From Stenopsyche tienmushanensis (lineage: Eukaryota; Arthropoda; Insecta; Trichoptera; Stenopsychidae): a stretch of 64,000 bases of DNA. This document shows positions 19,962-30,819 of this stretch, piece after piece. The translations under genes and the position numbers were made by a program. Where the stretch lies: assembly GCA_008973525.1 (NCBI GenBank), contig WACJ01000318.1, positions 124,001 to 188,000 on the forward strand, in the 5' to 3' direction. A model generated the notes under the pieces. The model was not told where the DNA came from and ran no database searches. It was given only the letters and a program-made list of their open reading frames with translations. Numbering within the stretch: the stretch's first letter is position 1; each line of letters starts with the position of its first letter.

Positions 19962-21625
19962 TTAGACTAAGAGTAACACCACCGACCCGCACCTCAAGTC
20001 TCATCAAAATTTCACTTGTATTAAGATACATACTAATTCATGATATTTGACCGCATGGTCGACCCATGTGGCCGCTGATATTTGCAACGCAAATGCAATA
20101 TTTGTAGCAGAAACTGGTTTCAACCAAATCGAACTTATTCCAATCGAAGCTCAAAAACATCGTCTTATAAAAAGTGGAGTATATTTATAGATTTGTCCAA
20201 ACGAATACCATTCAGATTTATTCAAATCGCTTGAGCAATATCCATTTTTATCACACAACGTCTTCTGCCAATTCCATAGATGCTGGGGCGCTTAGCGCCT
20301 GTCACCATTTTTTTTTAGTCGACGCCCTCAAATTTGAATGCTTGAGGTGAGGCCAAAATACAGTCGATTGTAGTAACGTAATTAGGATCTTTTTCCAGAA
20401 ATTCACAATACGGTTTCGGCTCGCGTGGTTTGCTAAATGTCTCATAAACGACTCCTCCCACGTCGTTTCAGGTATTCCTGTTGTGGCACTGCCCACTTGA
20501 CTCGATTGCGCGTATTTTGAATCACCAATGTTTTGAGTCTTCCCGTTTCAAATTCGAGGTCGTCTATTATATTAATAGCTCAATTGGACAGTTATCGAAT
20601 TGCATGTAGAACAAACGAGTCTCGTCTTGCTAAATTCTATTTGATTTTGCCATTGTCTCGGCTAGTTTTGTTTCACCTTCGAATCTGCATCAGATGCACC
20701 CATCGACTGTTGGAATACCTGTTCGACTTGTTGACCGACTGACAAGTTTGACATTATCCTCTCACCAGCAAACGAGTACTACACCTCCAAGTGACTCATA
20801 CGATCACTGTCTTTGAACTGGCTTTCGCGGCAGTGCTTTCAAACACGATCCAATCATTTATATCAACGTTTACAACTTTTCTGTAAAACTACCAGTTGAC
20901 CATTTGTTCACCATTAAAAATTGTTCGCAGTGATGCTAAAATCTATTTCGAAAAGTGAAGTCATCCTGCGAATAGGAAGAAAGTAGACAGAAAAGTGGTA
21001 CGGTTATATAAAAATCAACACAACTTTAGTGGGTAGAACTTTTTTGTGTTATATATAGATTAACACCTTTTGCTGGTTTTGTGACGATTTCAGTGAATGT
21101 CAATTTTTAAAATCAAATTTATTTACCAAAACTATACCAATATATAAATCATATGATAATAATACAAAGTTCGGTAAGGAAACTACCTTATTTTAAAAAT
21201 GAATGACACGAATAGAAGATCATTAAGGTGGCCTTCGTTCTGGTCAATGCATTGAAATAGTCGAGTTTTGAAGCTTCTCTACACTCTTTTCAACATATCG
21301 ACGGAGTATGTTGGCGATAGCAGCTTTAATGTTGATCTTCAGAATGTTGTAGGATTTCAAGCGAAGTCTTCCGTCAATCGGTTAAATAGCTAACACTTGG
21401 ATTGGCGGACCATATGTGATTCCAAACCGCTAAAAATTATTTATCATATAGACGGGTTACAGATAAGAAAACCGCAGACATAAATAAAATAACAATGTCT
21501 TCTAATTACTGAGGGCTTTCGATAAAATATTTATACTTGCATGAAATAATCGTATTTGAAGCATTTACAATACTGTCTGAATATATTCGTGTATTCCATA
21601 AAATATAATTTCGAATTCATTCGAA
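19962..21625. other. unassigned DNA
   Basis: No element borders were recognised. 20300-20560 is less AT-rich. On its minus strand there is a 64-codon open frame (20302-20496) with no assignable domain. No evidence of splicing supports it. Confidence 0.35.
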
Positions 21626-21629
21626 CTCG

Positions 21630-21745
21630 AGCGAGCTACAAAAATTTCGCGCGTTGAGTGCGGAGATTAGTGAATCGAAGACAGAGACGGGTGTCTTACG
21701 AATCATCATACACTCATACATCGATGCTGTAAAGGTCTAAATAGT
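21630..21745 (+). repeat. dispersed repeat K copy
   Basis: GATTAGTGAATCG, GAGACGGGTGTCTTACGAAT and CATACACTCATACATCGATG match the other K copies. It lies directly upstream of an LTR-H copy with a primer-binding-site-like edge. Confidence 0.5.
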
Positions 21746-21752
21746 ATTTATT

Positions 21753-21945
21753 CACTTCTGACACCAATGATGCGTAGGAGTCCCTGGGCCGCGTCTCGCT
21801 CTCACGTGCTCATCGAGACGACCGTGCTCGCACGCGGGTCGGACGACGAATATAAAGTCTCTCGCCTTAGATAACTTTGGCCTTAGAGATCTGGCCACGG
21901 GAAGGACGTCCTCTCGCAGCCAAGGCTATCCGATGACGCCCCCCA
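21753..21945 (-). repeat. LTR-H copy 6 with primer-binding-site-like edge
   Basis: CACTTCTGACACCA (21753-21766) precedes TGATGCGTAGGAGTCCCTGG, the start of the LTR as seen on the plus strand. Landmarks TAGAGATCTGGCCACGG and CGCAGCCAAGGCTATCCGAT follow. The distal part is truncated. Confidence 0.55.
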
Positions 21946-21954
21946 ATTTGTCTG

Positions 21955-22250
21955 TATGCGGTTGAAAATCATCAAGTGTGGCGTCTTCTTAGAATCGTAA
22001 TAAATAGTAGAAAGCCACATAAATCAATTATATATTTAAAACTCAGTGTGATAACAAAAGTGATTCTATGTCGATCGACCCAAATTTATCGATTTCAAGC
22101 TTCAACAAAAATGCATTATTTTGTTACTAAAAGCGAAGACACGCATGTGTATTGTTTATGTATTGTCAATGGTGTTAAGGTTCATTTATTGATATACAAG
22201 CTTCACTCACGCTGCGCGGTCCCGAGAGAAAAGTGGATTTATTAAATTGA
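21955..22250 (+). repeat. dispersed repeat E, longest copy
   Basis: Carries AATCGTAATAAATAGTAGAA, TCGATCGACCCAAATTTATC, ACGCATGTGTATTGTTTATG, GTTAAGGTTCATTTATTGAT and GCGGTCCCGAGAGAAAAGTG. Homologous segments occur at 51280-51490, 59495-59760 (inverted), 39010-39180 (inverted) and 6910-6985. No open frame is conserved. Its nature is unknown. Confidence 0.65.
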
Positions 22251-22283
22251 AATATTTTGATCAATGTTGCGATCTGTTTGCAG

Positions 22284-22363
22284 GCGAGCCGCAGTTTGAG
22301 GAGCTGCCGCCTAGACAGAAAGGCATTTCCGTTTTAACTGGTCAAGAGCATTTTTTCCCATGA
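22284..22363 (+). other. possible terminal exon, unrecognised
   Basis: After TTTGCAG (22277-22283) a GC-richer stretch is open in one frame to TGA at 22361-22363. It includes FEELPPRQKGISVLTGQE. Its first two bases (GC) could complete a codon begun by the single G at the end of 11750-11906. No family is recognised. The stretch is only 80 nt, so chance is a real explanation. Confidence 0.2.
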
Positions 22364-22369
22364 CTCACA

Positions 22370-23650
22370 AAACAGAGACCCAAACGTATACGCGCCTGAT
22401 ATGTTTTGCTAAAAACTCACGTTTAGCACTTTGCAGTTTTGTTTTTGCACGGTAAACATTGGCGTTGGACTCGAGGCTTTTTTATCGCCAAGACCCCGAG
22501 ATTGCACAAAATTACGCTATTAATAGGCAAATATGTTTCAACAAGTTTTGTGGGTGCGCAATTCGCATCTAAAATATTAATATAACTTGTAAACATAGCT
22601 GGCAGTTGCCAGAAATGGAGAAACTTAACTGTGAGGCACCGCAGGTTCTTGCTATTTGAAGTTTGAACAGCAGTTCTGGGGCGATGAAAGCAGATAATCC
22701 ACAGCGTCCAATAAAGATCCTCTCGTTAACAATCGGGAAGATTGGCACGTGAGAAGCATCTCGGAGGCTGGTATTTGCATTCGTCGATATGTCGAGGATG
22801 ATTGTGTTTCTCCGCATACAAATATTGGTATAGAGAATGTGGGCGGTAGTTTTGGTCAATCGACGCCCAATTAAGTATGTTATTAGTGCTGTGTATTTAT
22901 TAAAAATTTCAGAAAAAAACTAGTCTGTAAAAGGATATCTGCATTAGCAGATTAATGATGACACTTATTGGTATTCCATATGAGATTCTTTCGTAATAGC
23001 TGGTCAAGTACCTGAAATAAATTATTTTCAACATGATAATATCTTATTATTAAAAAGCTTTTATAAATGACCCATCTCATGCTACAAAATTCATCCTATA
23101 AAATGGCATTTTTATGCGTTTAAACGAGTTTATGTGATATCTCAAGAACAAAGAAAAATGTGTCGGCCAAAAGAAATGCCAGTTTCTGTAATTTAGATTT
23201 GCATTTTATGATTTTATTGACGAACGGGAATATTATTTGGATTTAAATACACAAATTGAATTAAATACATTTGAATATCTTTAAATTGATTGTAAATTTG
23301 TTAATATGATCGGAATAAATCGATACGATCGGACGTTTTCGTATGAAATTTCCGATTTTAATTCTGGAATTTAATCCAAAAAAGACTTTATATTATATTA
23401 TATTTGAAATTCTTTACCAGAATTGTTTGCAAGAATGTATACAATTGGATTGGCATATAAACATAGAAATATTCTTAGGATGAAACCCGATCCTTATATC
23501 ATTTTCGAGCGTCTTTATGAGCCATTAATATATATTTTTTGTATTTTTAATTACAATTATTATACAGTACTTAAAAATGCCTATTGTGTTATGGTAATCA
23601 ATGAAGAGGCTATAAATATTCTAATAGAATCAGAATAGTAACACATCACT
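22370..23650. other. unassigned AT-rich DNA
   Basis: Nothing recognisable. Confidence 0.35.
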
Positions 23651-23664
23651 CAATAAGTCTGACT

Positions 23665-23875
23665 TCACGAGCCCCCGTTTCGTTGCCTTCGCCGCTGTCA
23701 AAGTTTTCGACTGTGACGTTATTCGGCAGCAATGAACGCACCTCGGAGTTATTAGAAGCGCCTTTGTTTCATTATCATTGACGACGATCTCGGCCAACAA
23801 ATGAACGCTAGATACGTCGCTCTAATCCTCAACGACGATCTGTCCATCCAACAGTATAAGGAGGAAAGCTGAAAA
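23665..23875 (+). other. unexplained GC-rich block
   Basis: This block of about 210 bp is clearly richer in C and G than its neighbours. In one plus frame it is open at its right end (QQMNARYVALILNDDLSIQQ) before TGA. Other frames are interrupted. It matches none of the window's repeat families. It could be a decayed gene piece or an old element. Confidence 0.3.
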
Positions 23876-23949
23876 AGAAAGACAATTGAAATAAGGAGTT
23901 CCTTAGAACAGATTCAATACTATTATAATGTACGGTTTAAAATAATATA

Positions 23950-24365
23950 CAAATATAGACCCAAAATTACCAGACCTAACGTATAGATGGCGGTTACTGT
24001 TGTAAAAAAAATACTATGATAGAAAGTGTATCGTACAGATCACATAAAATGCCGCAAACGGCCCTAAAAGAGGACGGACTGGCCATAAGGTTTGTATGCT
24101 CAATCGGTCCGCTTTTCGGACTTCTGATATGACGTATGAGCGGCTCGCGATCGAATGCCATACCTGAACATAACGATAACGAAGAAAAGAGGGATAAGAC
24201 AACTTAGTATAAATTATAAAAAAAGAGTCAATCAGTGTCAGTTCATGTAAAGTAGAATGGTTGAGTAAAATAAAAACCATGCGCAACTCTCGACCGGGTC
24301 AGTATTATACGTTTTGCGCCTCAAGTTGCGCCAGTGGCGGGCGCCTGCTTTGCCACGCTCTTGCA
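23950..24365 (+). mobile_element. composite element: mariner-like 5' end, core-G and tail
   Basis: The order is CCAGACCTAACGTATAGATG (mariner-like 5' segment shared with 57780 and 39200), then core-G (24050-24180), then a tail with GGTTGAGTAAAATAAAAACC and CAACTCTCGACCGGGTCAG. The tail leads into GCGCCAGTGGCGGGCGCCTG. The same order is found at 39190-39500 and, without the first part, at 48605-48890. No open frame is preserved between copies, so this looks like a non-autonomous chimeric element. Confidence 0.55.
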
Positions 24366-24481
24366 AAGTGCAAAAAGCACACGCCTCGAGCTTCAAAAAA
24401 ATATCTTTTAATGCCTCCACTATGTATTGTAGAATAGTTGATCCAGTTTATTCATATTCCATCTATAGTTTTTCGTCGTTA

Positions 24482-24848
24482 TTACGAGGGTCATCTAGAA
24501 AGTAAGGTTACAAGAGCTTTTAAAGCAAATGACGGTCAGTTTGTTTGTGTACTTTGTGTTTTTATCGGCCATTTTGTTCAGTTACACTAAATTCTTCCGT
24601 TGGAGAGATCGTCGCGCGCTCCTGCCGCCTTCCGCATCAGTGAATTCTGACGAATTTGTGCTAAAAGTTGCAAAACAAATGCGAAAAGGCAGCCGTATGA
24701 CGCTTGACGACCTTCACGAAGAATTTCTTGACATTTTTGGAAGTCTCCCTGATGATATTGTGTCGAAAAAACTTGGTTACGACAAATTGTGTGCTCCATG
24801 GATGGCCAGAATGCTCACACCGGAGCATCAGACGTGGGTGTGTCACTA
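24482..24848 (+). pseudogene. mariner copy (MAR-A) 5' half
   Basis: Starts with the terminal sequence ACGAGGGTCATCTAGAAAGT. The downstream frame encodes MTLDDLHEEFLDIFGSL and KLGYDKLCAPWMARMLTPEH, matching the region between the two HTH motifs and the second HTH (family: LGYHKLCARWVPRMLTxEHK) of mariner transposase. The catalytic domain is missing because hAT-I begins at 24849. Confidence 0.75.
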
Positions 24849-25460
24849 CTAGGGAATCCAATCCCGAGCCAAAATTTCGATCCCGGAATTTCGGGATTGA
24901 ATAAGACGATCCCGGGATCGGGATTTTCAATAGTTTAAGAAATTATACTAAAAAAGGTCCATTTGTTTTATATAAAAAATAATATGAAGGCGAAAGAATT
25001 TCATTTATCTAAGTAAATAAAAGTACAATTAAAAAATAGATAAATAAAACATTAAAGAATTCAAATATTATTTTGAAAATATGCCCGAAATAACATTAAA
25101 TATCGACTGTTTCGCCACTTAGTCTGGATCTGATTTTGGTAGCCAGGCAATTTCCTTTCTGCTGAGACACGGACTAAAACTCGCAAAATTCCCGATTTTC
25201 CGACTAATTATTTATTTCCGTCGCTGAAGATGAATACTTATATACTATAATACTTTGATGTGATTCGTAATTATATTACGGAGGAATACAAAAATTCTGA
25301 ATCCCGTATCTATTATATATCATATCGATATTCCCATTATTAGAGTCGATGTGTAGTAAATACATCACCGGTAGGGAAAGGTTAATATAACAATTTGAAA
25401 ATCATATATGTATTATATATATGTATACATAGATTAGACAGTTACTGCCCCTAGACAAAG
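24849..25460 (-). mobile_element. hAT-I element copy (inserted in MAR-A)
   Basis: The left edge TAGGGAATCCAATCCCGAG is the hAT-I terminal repeat. The interior is the reverse complement of 7380-8045 (AAACTCGCAAAATTCCCGAT, CACATCAAAG inverted, CATCACCGGTAGGGAAAGG). The right end is degraded near GACAGTTACTGCCCCTAG. It cuts the MAR-A reading frame, so it inserted later. The reverse complement of its transposase remnant lies near 25090-25170. Confidence 0.7.
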
Positions 25461-26598
25461 TCTTCAAATCAACATTGCATTGTGGAAAATTAAATACTGA
25501 TCACACAAGCAGTTTTAGGCCGAAGTGTTCCAATCAATTTAAAATGTCGAAATTTAATTGAAAACAAATTTATGCCGCATATCTTTGTCATGAATTCTGA
25601 ACAGTGAGCAAAACATGACATTCAATATTTGACATTTGCAATATGTCAGATAACTAAATGACATGCTAATTGTGATTAGATTTTAAATTAAATGTTATTA
25701 ACCAGCAAAGAGCGAATGTGGTTCCCCCCACAAAGAACGACTTGAATCATTTTTAACAGCGAAGTTCGATCGATATCCACCGCAAAAGCGACATAATCGA
25801 TTTTTGATTCATATGTGCGTTTTAAAAACGACAACATCGATACCTACGTTTTAATCATCGAAGAGAAAGGCACGTGGAAAGCCGCTCGAATTTAAGCTGT
25901 GATTCATGAATGATTCAAGCTTTCCGAGGGTTCGTCTCGGATCGCTGTCACCTCTTGAGATAACATTTAACCGCTTAATTATAAAGATGACATCAGAAGC
26001 GTTAAATATGTTTTACGGCAATCATAATATCGTCATCCTCACGGTCCACTGCTTTTTTTCCTTTTTATGGTGTCCATCTTCATCCGAGTCCCACACGCTT
26101 GAGTGATGCTTCAAACCATGAGAATCAATAAACAAGATGTCATCAATTTTTTTATCGCTGCAGGTAGGCGTTCGATAACTTTGAAAATAACGTTCATTGC
26201 TTTTCCAAATAGGAGCCTATTAGAAATTGTTAAGCAACAAAGAAATATAATGACGTGCAAATTGCTAAATATATTTGACTGCGGCAAGTCGAAATCTGAT
26301 TTCTTGTTGGAATAGTATGAAAGCAAAATGGTTTTGCTAATATTTTTCGATGTGCAAATTGGTCAGAATCTATTTCTGCTTCGGCAATTAATTTTGTTTC
26401 AGCCTAGACCCAATAAGTTATCACTAAACAGAACATCCTTCGAAGCTCTTATCAATACATATTTCTATTATCCTGACGTTTTTCGTGAAAATAAATCCTT
26501 TATTTACAAAAAAGTGATTATAAAAAGGTCAATTAAAGTATTGTCCATCGATAACCACTATTTTTTTGGCAATCTTTCTAGCAGCGTTTGAATTCCAT
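25461..26598. other. unassigned AT-rich DNA
   Basis: Several short open frames on both strands, none with a recognisable motif. Confidence 0.35.
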
Positions 26599-26762
26599 AT
26601 CGAAAAAACGACACATCTTTTGAGACTATCCAAGAATCGACCCATTTTTTAATATCACCAAGTGTTGCTCAGCTACGCCATGAATCATCAATCGAAAAAG
26701 TGGTAATCAGGAGGAACAATGTCTACTATCGACGAAACTTGTGTTTTTTTTATGTATGAAAT

Positions 26763-27270
26763 ATATCCCGAAAGTAAGTGTACTGTAAGCATAATGGACT
26801 GTGGTTTTTTTTTGTTTTTTGAGAAGCCACGTTCTGTGATCCTTTTGACTTGAATTGAAAGAGGGGGGGAGTTCCATTGTGACTGGAGATGAAATATGGA
26901 TGGCTCATTATATGCCTGAATAAAAAAAACAGCCGTCACAGTGGCATCACACCAATTTCTCATCCGCCGATGAGACTTGGCGCCTTCAGATTATAACCTT
27001 TTCCCCATCATGAAAAAACACATAGGTGGAATTAAATTTTCAACCGACGAACAGGTGCAGAAAGAGGTTTTGAAGTGAGGGAAGAAGCTGGTGGAAAAGT
27101 CGAGAAGGGCATAAAGAAGCTTGTGCCCTGGCTCACCAGATGCATTGAATGGAATGGCGATTATGTTGAAAAATAGTTAACAAGTGTAGCAACAATATCC
27201 TGTATTTTTTTTTAAATACACTTTTTCTAAAAAAAAATATAAAAATGTAGTACACATACTTTCGGGATAT
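26763..27270 (+). mobile_element. internally deleted mariner (MAR-C) with both TIRs
   Basis: ATATCCCGAAAGTAAGTGTA at 26763 is mirrored by the reverse complement of the sequence ending at 27270 (one mismatch over 22 bases). The 508-bp interior encodes SIVTGDEIWMAHYMPE around 26880, with the first catalytic Asp. After a gap, KHIGGIKFSTDEQVQKEVL and EGIKKLVPWLTRCIEWNGDY follow, which form the C-terminal end. Both HTH motifs and the middle are deleted. Such copies can be mobilised only by another transposase. Confidence 0.8.
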
Positions 27271-27334
27271 GCCTCGTACTATGGCGAAAGCTATTTTAAA
27301 ATAAATAAATAAATCAATATCTATTATTTTAACT

Positions 27335-27412
27335 TGTGATGTGCCGCAAATTTTAGTGAAGAACTTTGGTATGCCGTAGGTGAAAAAAGGTTGCGGAGTA
27401 CTGGTCTATCTG
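27335..27412 (+). mobile_element. hAT-like terminal remnant
   Basis: GTGATGTGCCGCAAATTTT followed by GGTATGCCGTAGGTGAAAAA and GGTTGCGGAGTACTGG resembles the 3' end of SPIN-like hAT elements (…GTGTGCCGCG…GTTGAGAACCACTG). It has decayed from that pattern. The other end was not found. Confidence 0.4.
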
Positions 27413-27479
27413 AATATTCAGAAAAACTTAAATACATGCTTGAGCCTCTCAGATAAACACAGTTAAATAGTCGAACTAC

Positions 27480-27690
27480 AGATAAATGGGGACAAGACGA
27501 AAATTATGACAATCAGAGACAAAAAAATTATATCTGTGCAATCAACTTTTATAGACTACGTCGAAGAATATATTTATCTTGGGAAGAAAAATAAATAGAC
27601 CGAAGAATAAAGAGTAATTTGAACAAATACTGGTCTATGAACGAAATATTTAAAGGACCTCTAGATAAAGCTGAATAAATATAAAAATAG
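27480..27690 (+). pseudogene. non-LTR reverse transcriptase fragment
   Basis: The plus strand reads NGDKTKIMTIRDKKIISVQS and DYVEEYIYLGKKNK. The YxYLG block follows the RT core in RTE/Jockey-type ORF2. Stops then interrupt, and KYLKDL-type sequence corresponds to the later KEIFKGPL region in another frame. It runs into LTR-H copy 7. Confidence 0.55.
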
Positions 27691-27905
27691 ATAACTTCTT
27701 TATTAATCGCGAGAGAGAGATCTGGCCGCATGAAGGACGTCCTCCCGCAGCCAAGGCTATCCGACGACTCATCATGACTCCCCCTTCCTACGCTCGATGG
27801 TGATCATCGAACCAACAACAGCGCATGCTCAAGAAGCGATCGGTGTTGTTCTTTCAGACTCAATGTATACGCAACGCCACGAAGAAAGATATCTCCGTTT
27901 TTTTT
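27686..27905 (-). repeat. LTR-H copy 7
   Basis: Landmarks GAGAGAGAGATCTGGCCGCA, GGACGTCCTCCCGCAGCCAA, CAAGAAGCGATCGG and GCAACGCCACGAAGAAAG are in reverse orientation. It is followed in the same orientation by copy 8. Confidence 0.6.
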
Positions 27906-27944
27906 AAATTAATGCAAATTAATCTAACGGACTAAGACTATCTT

Positions 27945-28135
27945 GTCTAAATAAGTATTTATTTCACACGAGAGAGAGATCTGGCTTCAGGAGGGAAGAC
28001 TTCCCGCAACCAAGGCTACACAATGACTCTCCCGATCCCCGCCTCCTGCGCGTCACTACCTAACCGGCAACGGTGCACGCGCAAAAAGCGATCGGTCGGT
28101 GTGCAGGTAAAATGTCTCCGCAGGTCTACAATTTT
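27945..28135 (-). repeat. LTR-H copy 8 (tandem with copy 7)
   Basis: TATTTATTTCACACGAGAGA, GATCTGGCTTCAGGAGGGAA and ACGGTGCACGCGCAAAAAGC are in the same order and orientation as copy 7, with ~45 bp between the two. The two differ at many positions, so they are probably not a recent duplication. Confidence 0.6.
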
Positions 28136-29380
28136 TTTTTTTTTAGAATAAAGTAGTACGGTAAAATTCCCCACAAATACGCTTTACTTGGCACAAAATT
28201 CGACACTTAGAAAAAAGGCAAGAACTTATTCACACACCCAGTTCAATCCAAATTACTCATTTAATTTGCATGAATATCCGCATTTCATCCAAGTTGACGT
28301 GTACATTTATTTAAATTTGTTTTATATTTCATATTAATTGCGATTGCCAATAATTCATATTCTGTACAATGATAACCATTTCAAACGCACATCTAACCCA
28401 CAATTGCATTGTTTTAATAAATTCCAATTGAATCAATGGAATTGAATTCTAGCGCCACTGAATTCCACCAATCAGGTCGATTTTTTAACGATTGAAATGA
28501 ATCGACAATGCTCAAAAATGATGACGTTTATTTTTTTTGTAATTAAAAAGCTATTTTTCCCATGACTAAGTCCACCGCAGGTTTTAAAACCATAATGACA
28601 ACTATCCATATGCTAAAGCATCACAATGGTGCGGCCAAGATCGTACGATATAGTGACTAATGCTATAACGAAGTAGTTCATCATCAAACCACAAATCTCA
28701 TATGTGAACTTTGTCACTATCCAAACAAGATCAGGCAAACGAGACAAAGCCTCGGACAAAGAAAATTCTTAGTTTTTAATTAAATTTCATAGAAGTTCAT
28801 ACGAAGGAGATTAAAATCAAGTGAAAAGTTTCTAGATGGTAAAAAAAAAATACGAATTTACTAGCATATAAAAAACTGTCTATCTTAGATTTTTGCTCCC
28901 TAACCGAAGAATTTCTACAACAGGGGAATTTAAAAACTGTTAATCAGATGGTAAGCTGATATAAAAAACGGCACGCATTTTTGGCACTATCGATAATAAA
29001 CTAAACAATATGATTTTGAAGGTAGATTTCCTCTTTAATCGAGCATTTATTGACAATCTCCCTGATGTATTCATATTTAAACTCATACACACTACATTTT
29101 AATTCCATTCCCTTAAATGAATCATCCGATGCACTCAATACGTAAAAGCTTTGTCCAACAGGACATCCTTCAACGTAGACGTTGTTATATTGATTTTATA
29201 AACAGTCTAGCTTAGGCCACCGAGTAGGGTTCAATGAAATTACAAAAATGACGCAAGAAAAGTCATTCTATATTCTATCCGTAAACAAATTAACAATAGT
29301 ATGTACTGTTCACTGTAATTCGTATTTTATTCGCGCTAAATTTAATACTTCGATGCGAATCCGGATCTTTAATTGAACAT
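28136..29380. other. unassigned AT-rich DNA
   Basis: Nothing recognisable. Confidence 0.35.
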
Positions 29381-29384
29381 ATAC

Positions 29385-29640
29385 AAGGGTAGTCCCAGGA
29401 GTAGTGATGCTTCTCAAAAAGTACTGTACATCGCATATTGACTGAAAAATTTGGCATGAGAAAGCTGTACATAAGATGTATCAATCAACGGGGACAAAGG
29501 ATCAGTCAAAGCAATGGATTGAAAGGACCACAAGATCTGTGTGCCCAACCGGTCCGCCTTTCGGATCACTGACATGACGAATGAGCGCCTCGCGATTGAA
29601 CGCCATTCCCGAACATATTTACAGAACATGATCTGCAATA
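29385..29640 (+). mobile_element. mariner (MAR-B) and core-G mosaic
   Basis: GGTAGTCCCAGGAGTAGTGA looks like the MAR-B terminus. TACATCGCATATTGACTG and ATGAGAAAGCTGTACAT follow (second HTH), then GTCAAAGCAATGGATTGAAA (the SKQW region), and then core-G (GGACCACAAGATCTGTGTGC…). The transposase is reduced to scraps. Confidence 0.6.
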
Positions 29641-29644
29641 AGAT

Positions 29645-30040
29645 TCAAAGATGTTTTTTTGCAGTTTATTTGTTAGGTTATGGTACTTCTGGCACTATCC
29701 TCGTATTAGCATAATTCCTACGTATGTTTGCAATCTCCCAAACTTATTTAACAAAATGATTTTTTTTTCTACAGACTGGATTTGAAATCTATATATTTTC
29801 AATGGGAATCCCGGATCTGACTCAACGGTTGGATAAATACAGAGCACAACTATGAGATTAAACCTGTTGACAAATGTAAGATAAATGCAGTCAATGAACT
29901 ACAAAAAAATAGATTTTTTGGTACTGTATTAATAATACATAAATAGGAAAAATAAAGATAGCAATTGATTATTCAGAATCTAAATGCTTTATTTTATATA
30001 TTATTTTTATGAGTGGTTTTATTCTACATTTTCATAATAC
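29645..30040. other. unassigned AT-rich DNA
   Basis: Nothing recognisable. Confidence 0.35.
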
Positions 30041-30049
30041 AGTCAACCC

Positions 30050-30120
30050 TCTTATAGCGTCCACTTTCTTTAACGTAAGCAACGAGCAAAATACGCAAGG
30101 TCCTGTAGCGTGAGCGATTT
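30050..30120 (+). mobile_element. possible Tigger/pogo-like terminus
   Basis: ACAGTCAACCCTCTTATAGC resembles the terminal repeat style of Tigger-type elements. No partner end is nearby. It abuts LTR-H copy 9. Confidence 0.3.
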
Positions 30121-30127
30121 AACATCC

Positions 30128-30462
30128 CCACGTAATAGCGCTGTTAGTCTGAGCAGATTAAATTCTCCAGATTAACAGCGACATCTTCCGTCTCTCTTCA
30201 GGTGCAATGTGTTATTTTAACAGCGCCATCTCTTGTGGCCCTACAGAAACATTGCACCTGAATCGTCGGTATTCATTGCTTCTTGCGCGTGCACCGTCGT
30301 CGGTTAGCCTTGACAGCGGGAGGTCGTCCCTCCTGCAGCCAGATTTCTTTCTCGTGTGGAATAAATAATTATTTAGAGAAGAGAGTCTTTCTATTCGACG
30401 CCCGTTTATTCCCATCCATTCGTTCAGCAACATCGCGGCCCGATAGAAAAACGATCGAACCA
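30128..30462 (+). repeat. LTR-H copy 9
   Basis: Sense order: TGTTAGTCTGAGCAGATTAA, then CAGATTAACAGCGACATCTT, CCGTCTCTCTTCAGGTGCAA and AACAGCGCCATCTCTTGTGG, then CGGGAGGTCGTCCCTCCTGC and TGGAATAAATAATTATTTAG (AATAAA), ending near ACGATCG. The first part (AGATTAA…TTAACAGCG) also terminates copies 4 and 11, suggesting the true 5' boundary lies near 30128. Confidence 0.6.
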
Positions 30463-30819
30463 AACACGTACAAATTTTATATAGATGCCTAATTTTCTAT
30501 AGGGTTTTTTTCGATTGCGTGATCCATATCTCGACGCTATAGAAGAATTGACTGAAATATGATTTTAAGAAGTTGGATAAATTTTGAGCACGTTGTAAAC
30601 TTATTTAAGATAAAGATGTAAATGTAAAAGAAAAAAATATAAGATATTTATTGAGATTCCCCAGACATTGAATTGAAAGCAAACAATACAAAGAAATCAA
30701 TCACGCAGTGTAAAAGTCTAGCAAATAGTCATTCAGAAAATAAGGTTACAACATTTATGTAGGATCGAAAAATGCTTATATTCAATTAAAATTCACAGGA
30801 TACTTCAACAATATATTCA

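Noticed and set aside
24529..24852. 107-codon ORF as an intact gene with a hydrophobic N-terminus
   Set aside because: The hydrophobic part is the untranslated mariner 5' region. Only the second half is transposase, and the catalytic domain is missing.
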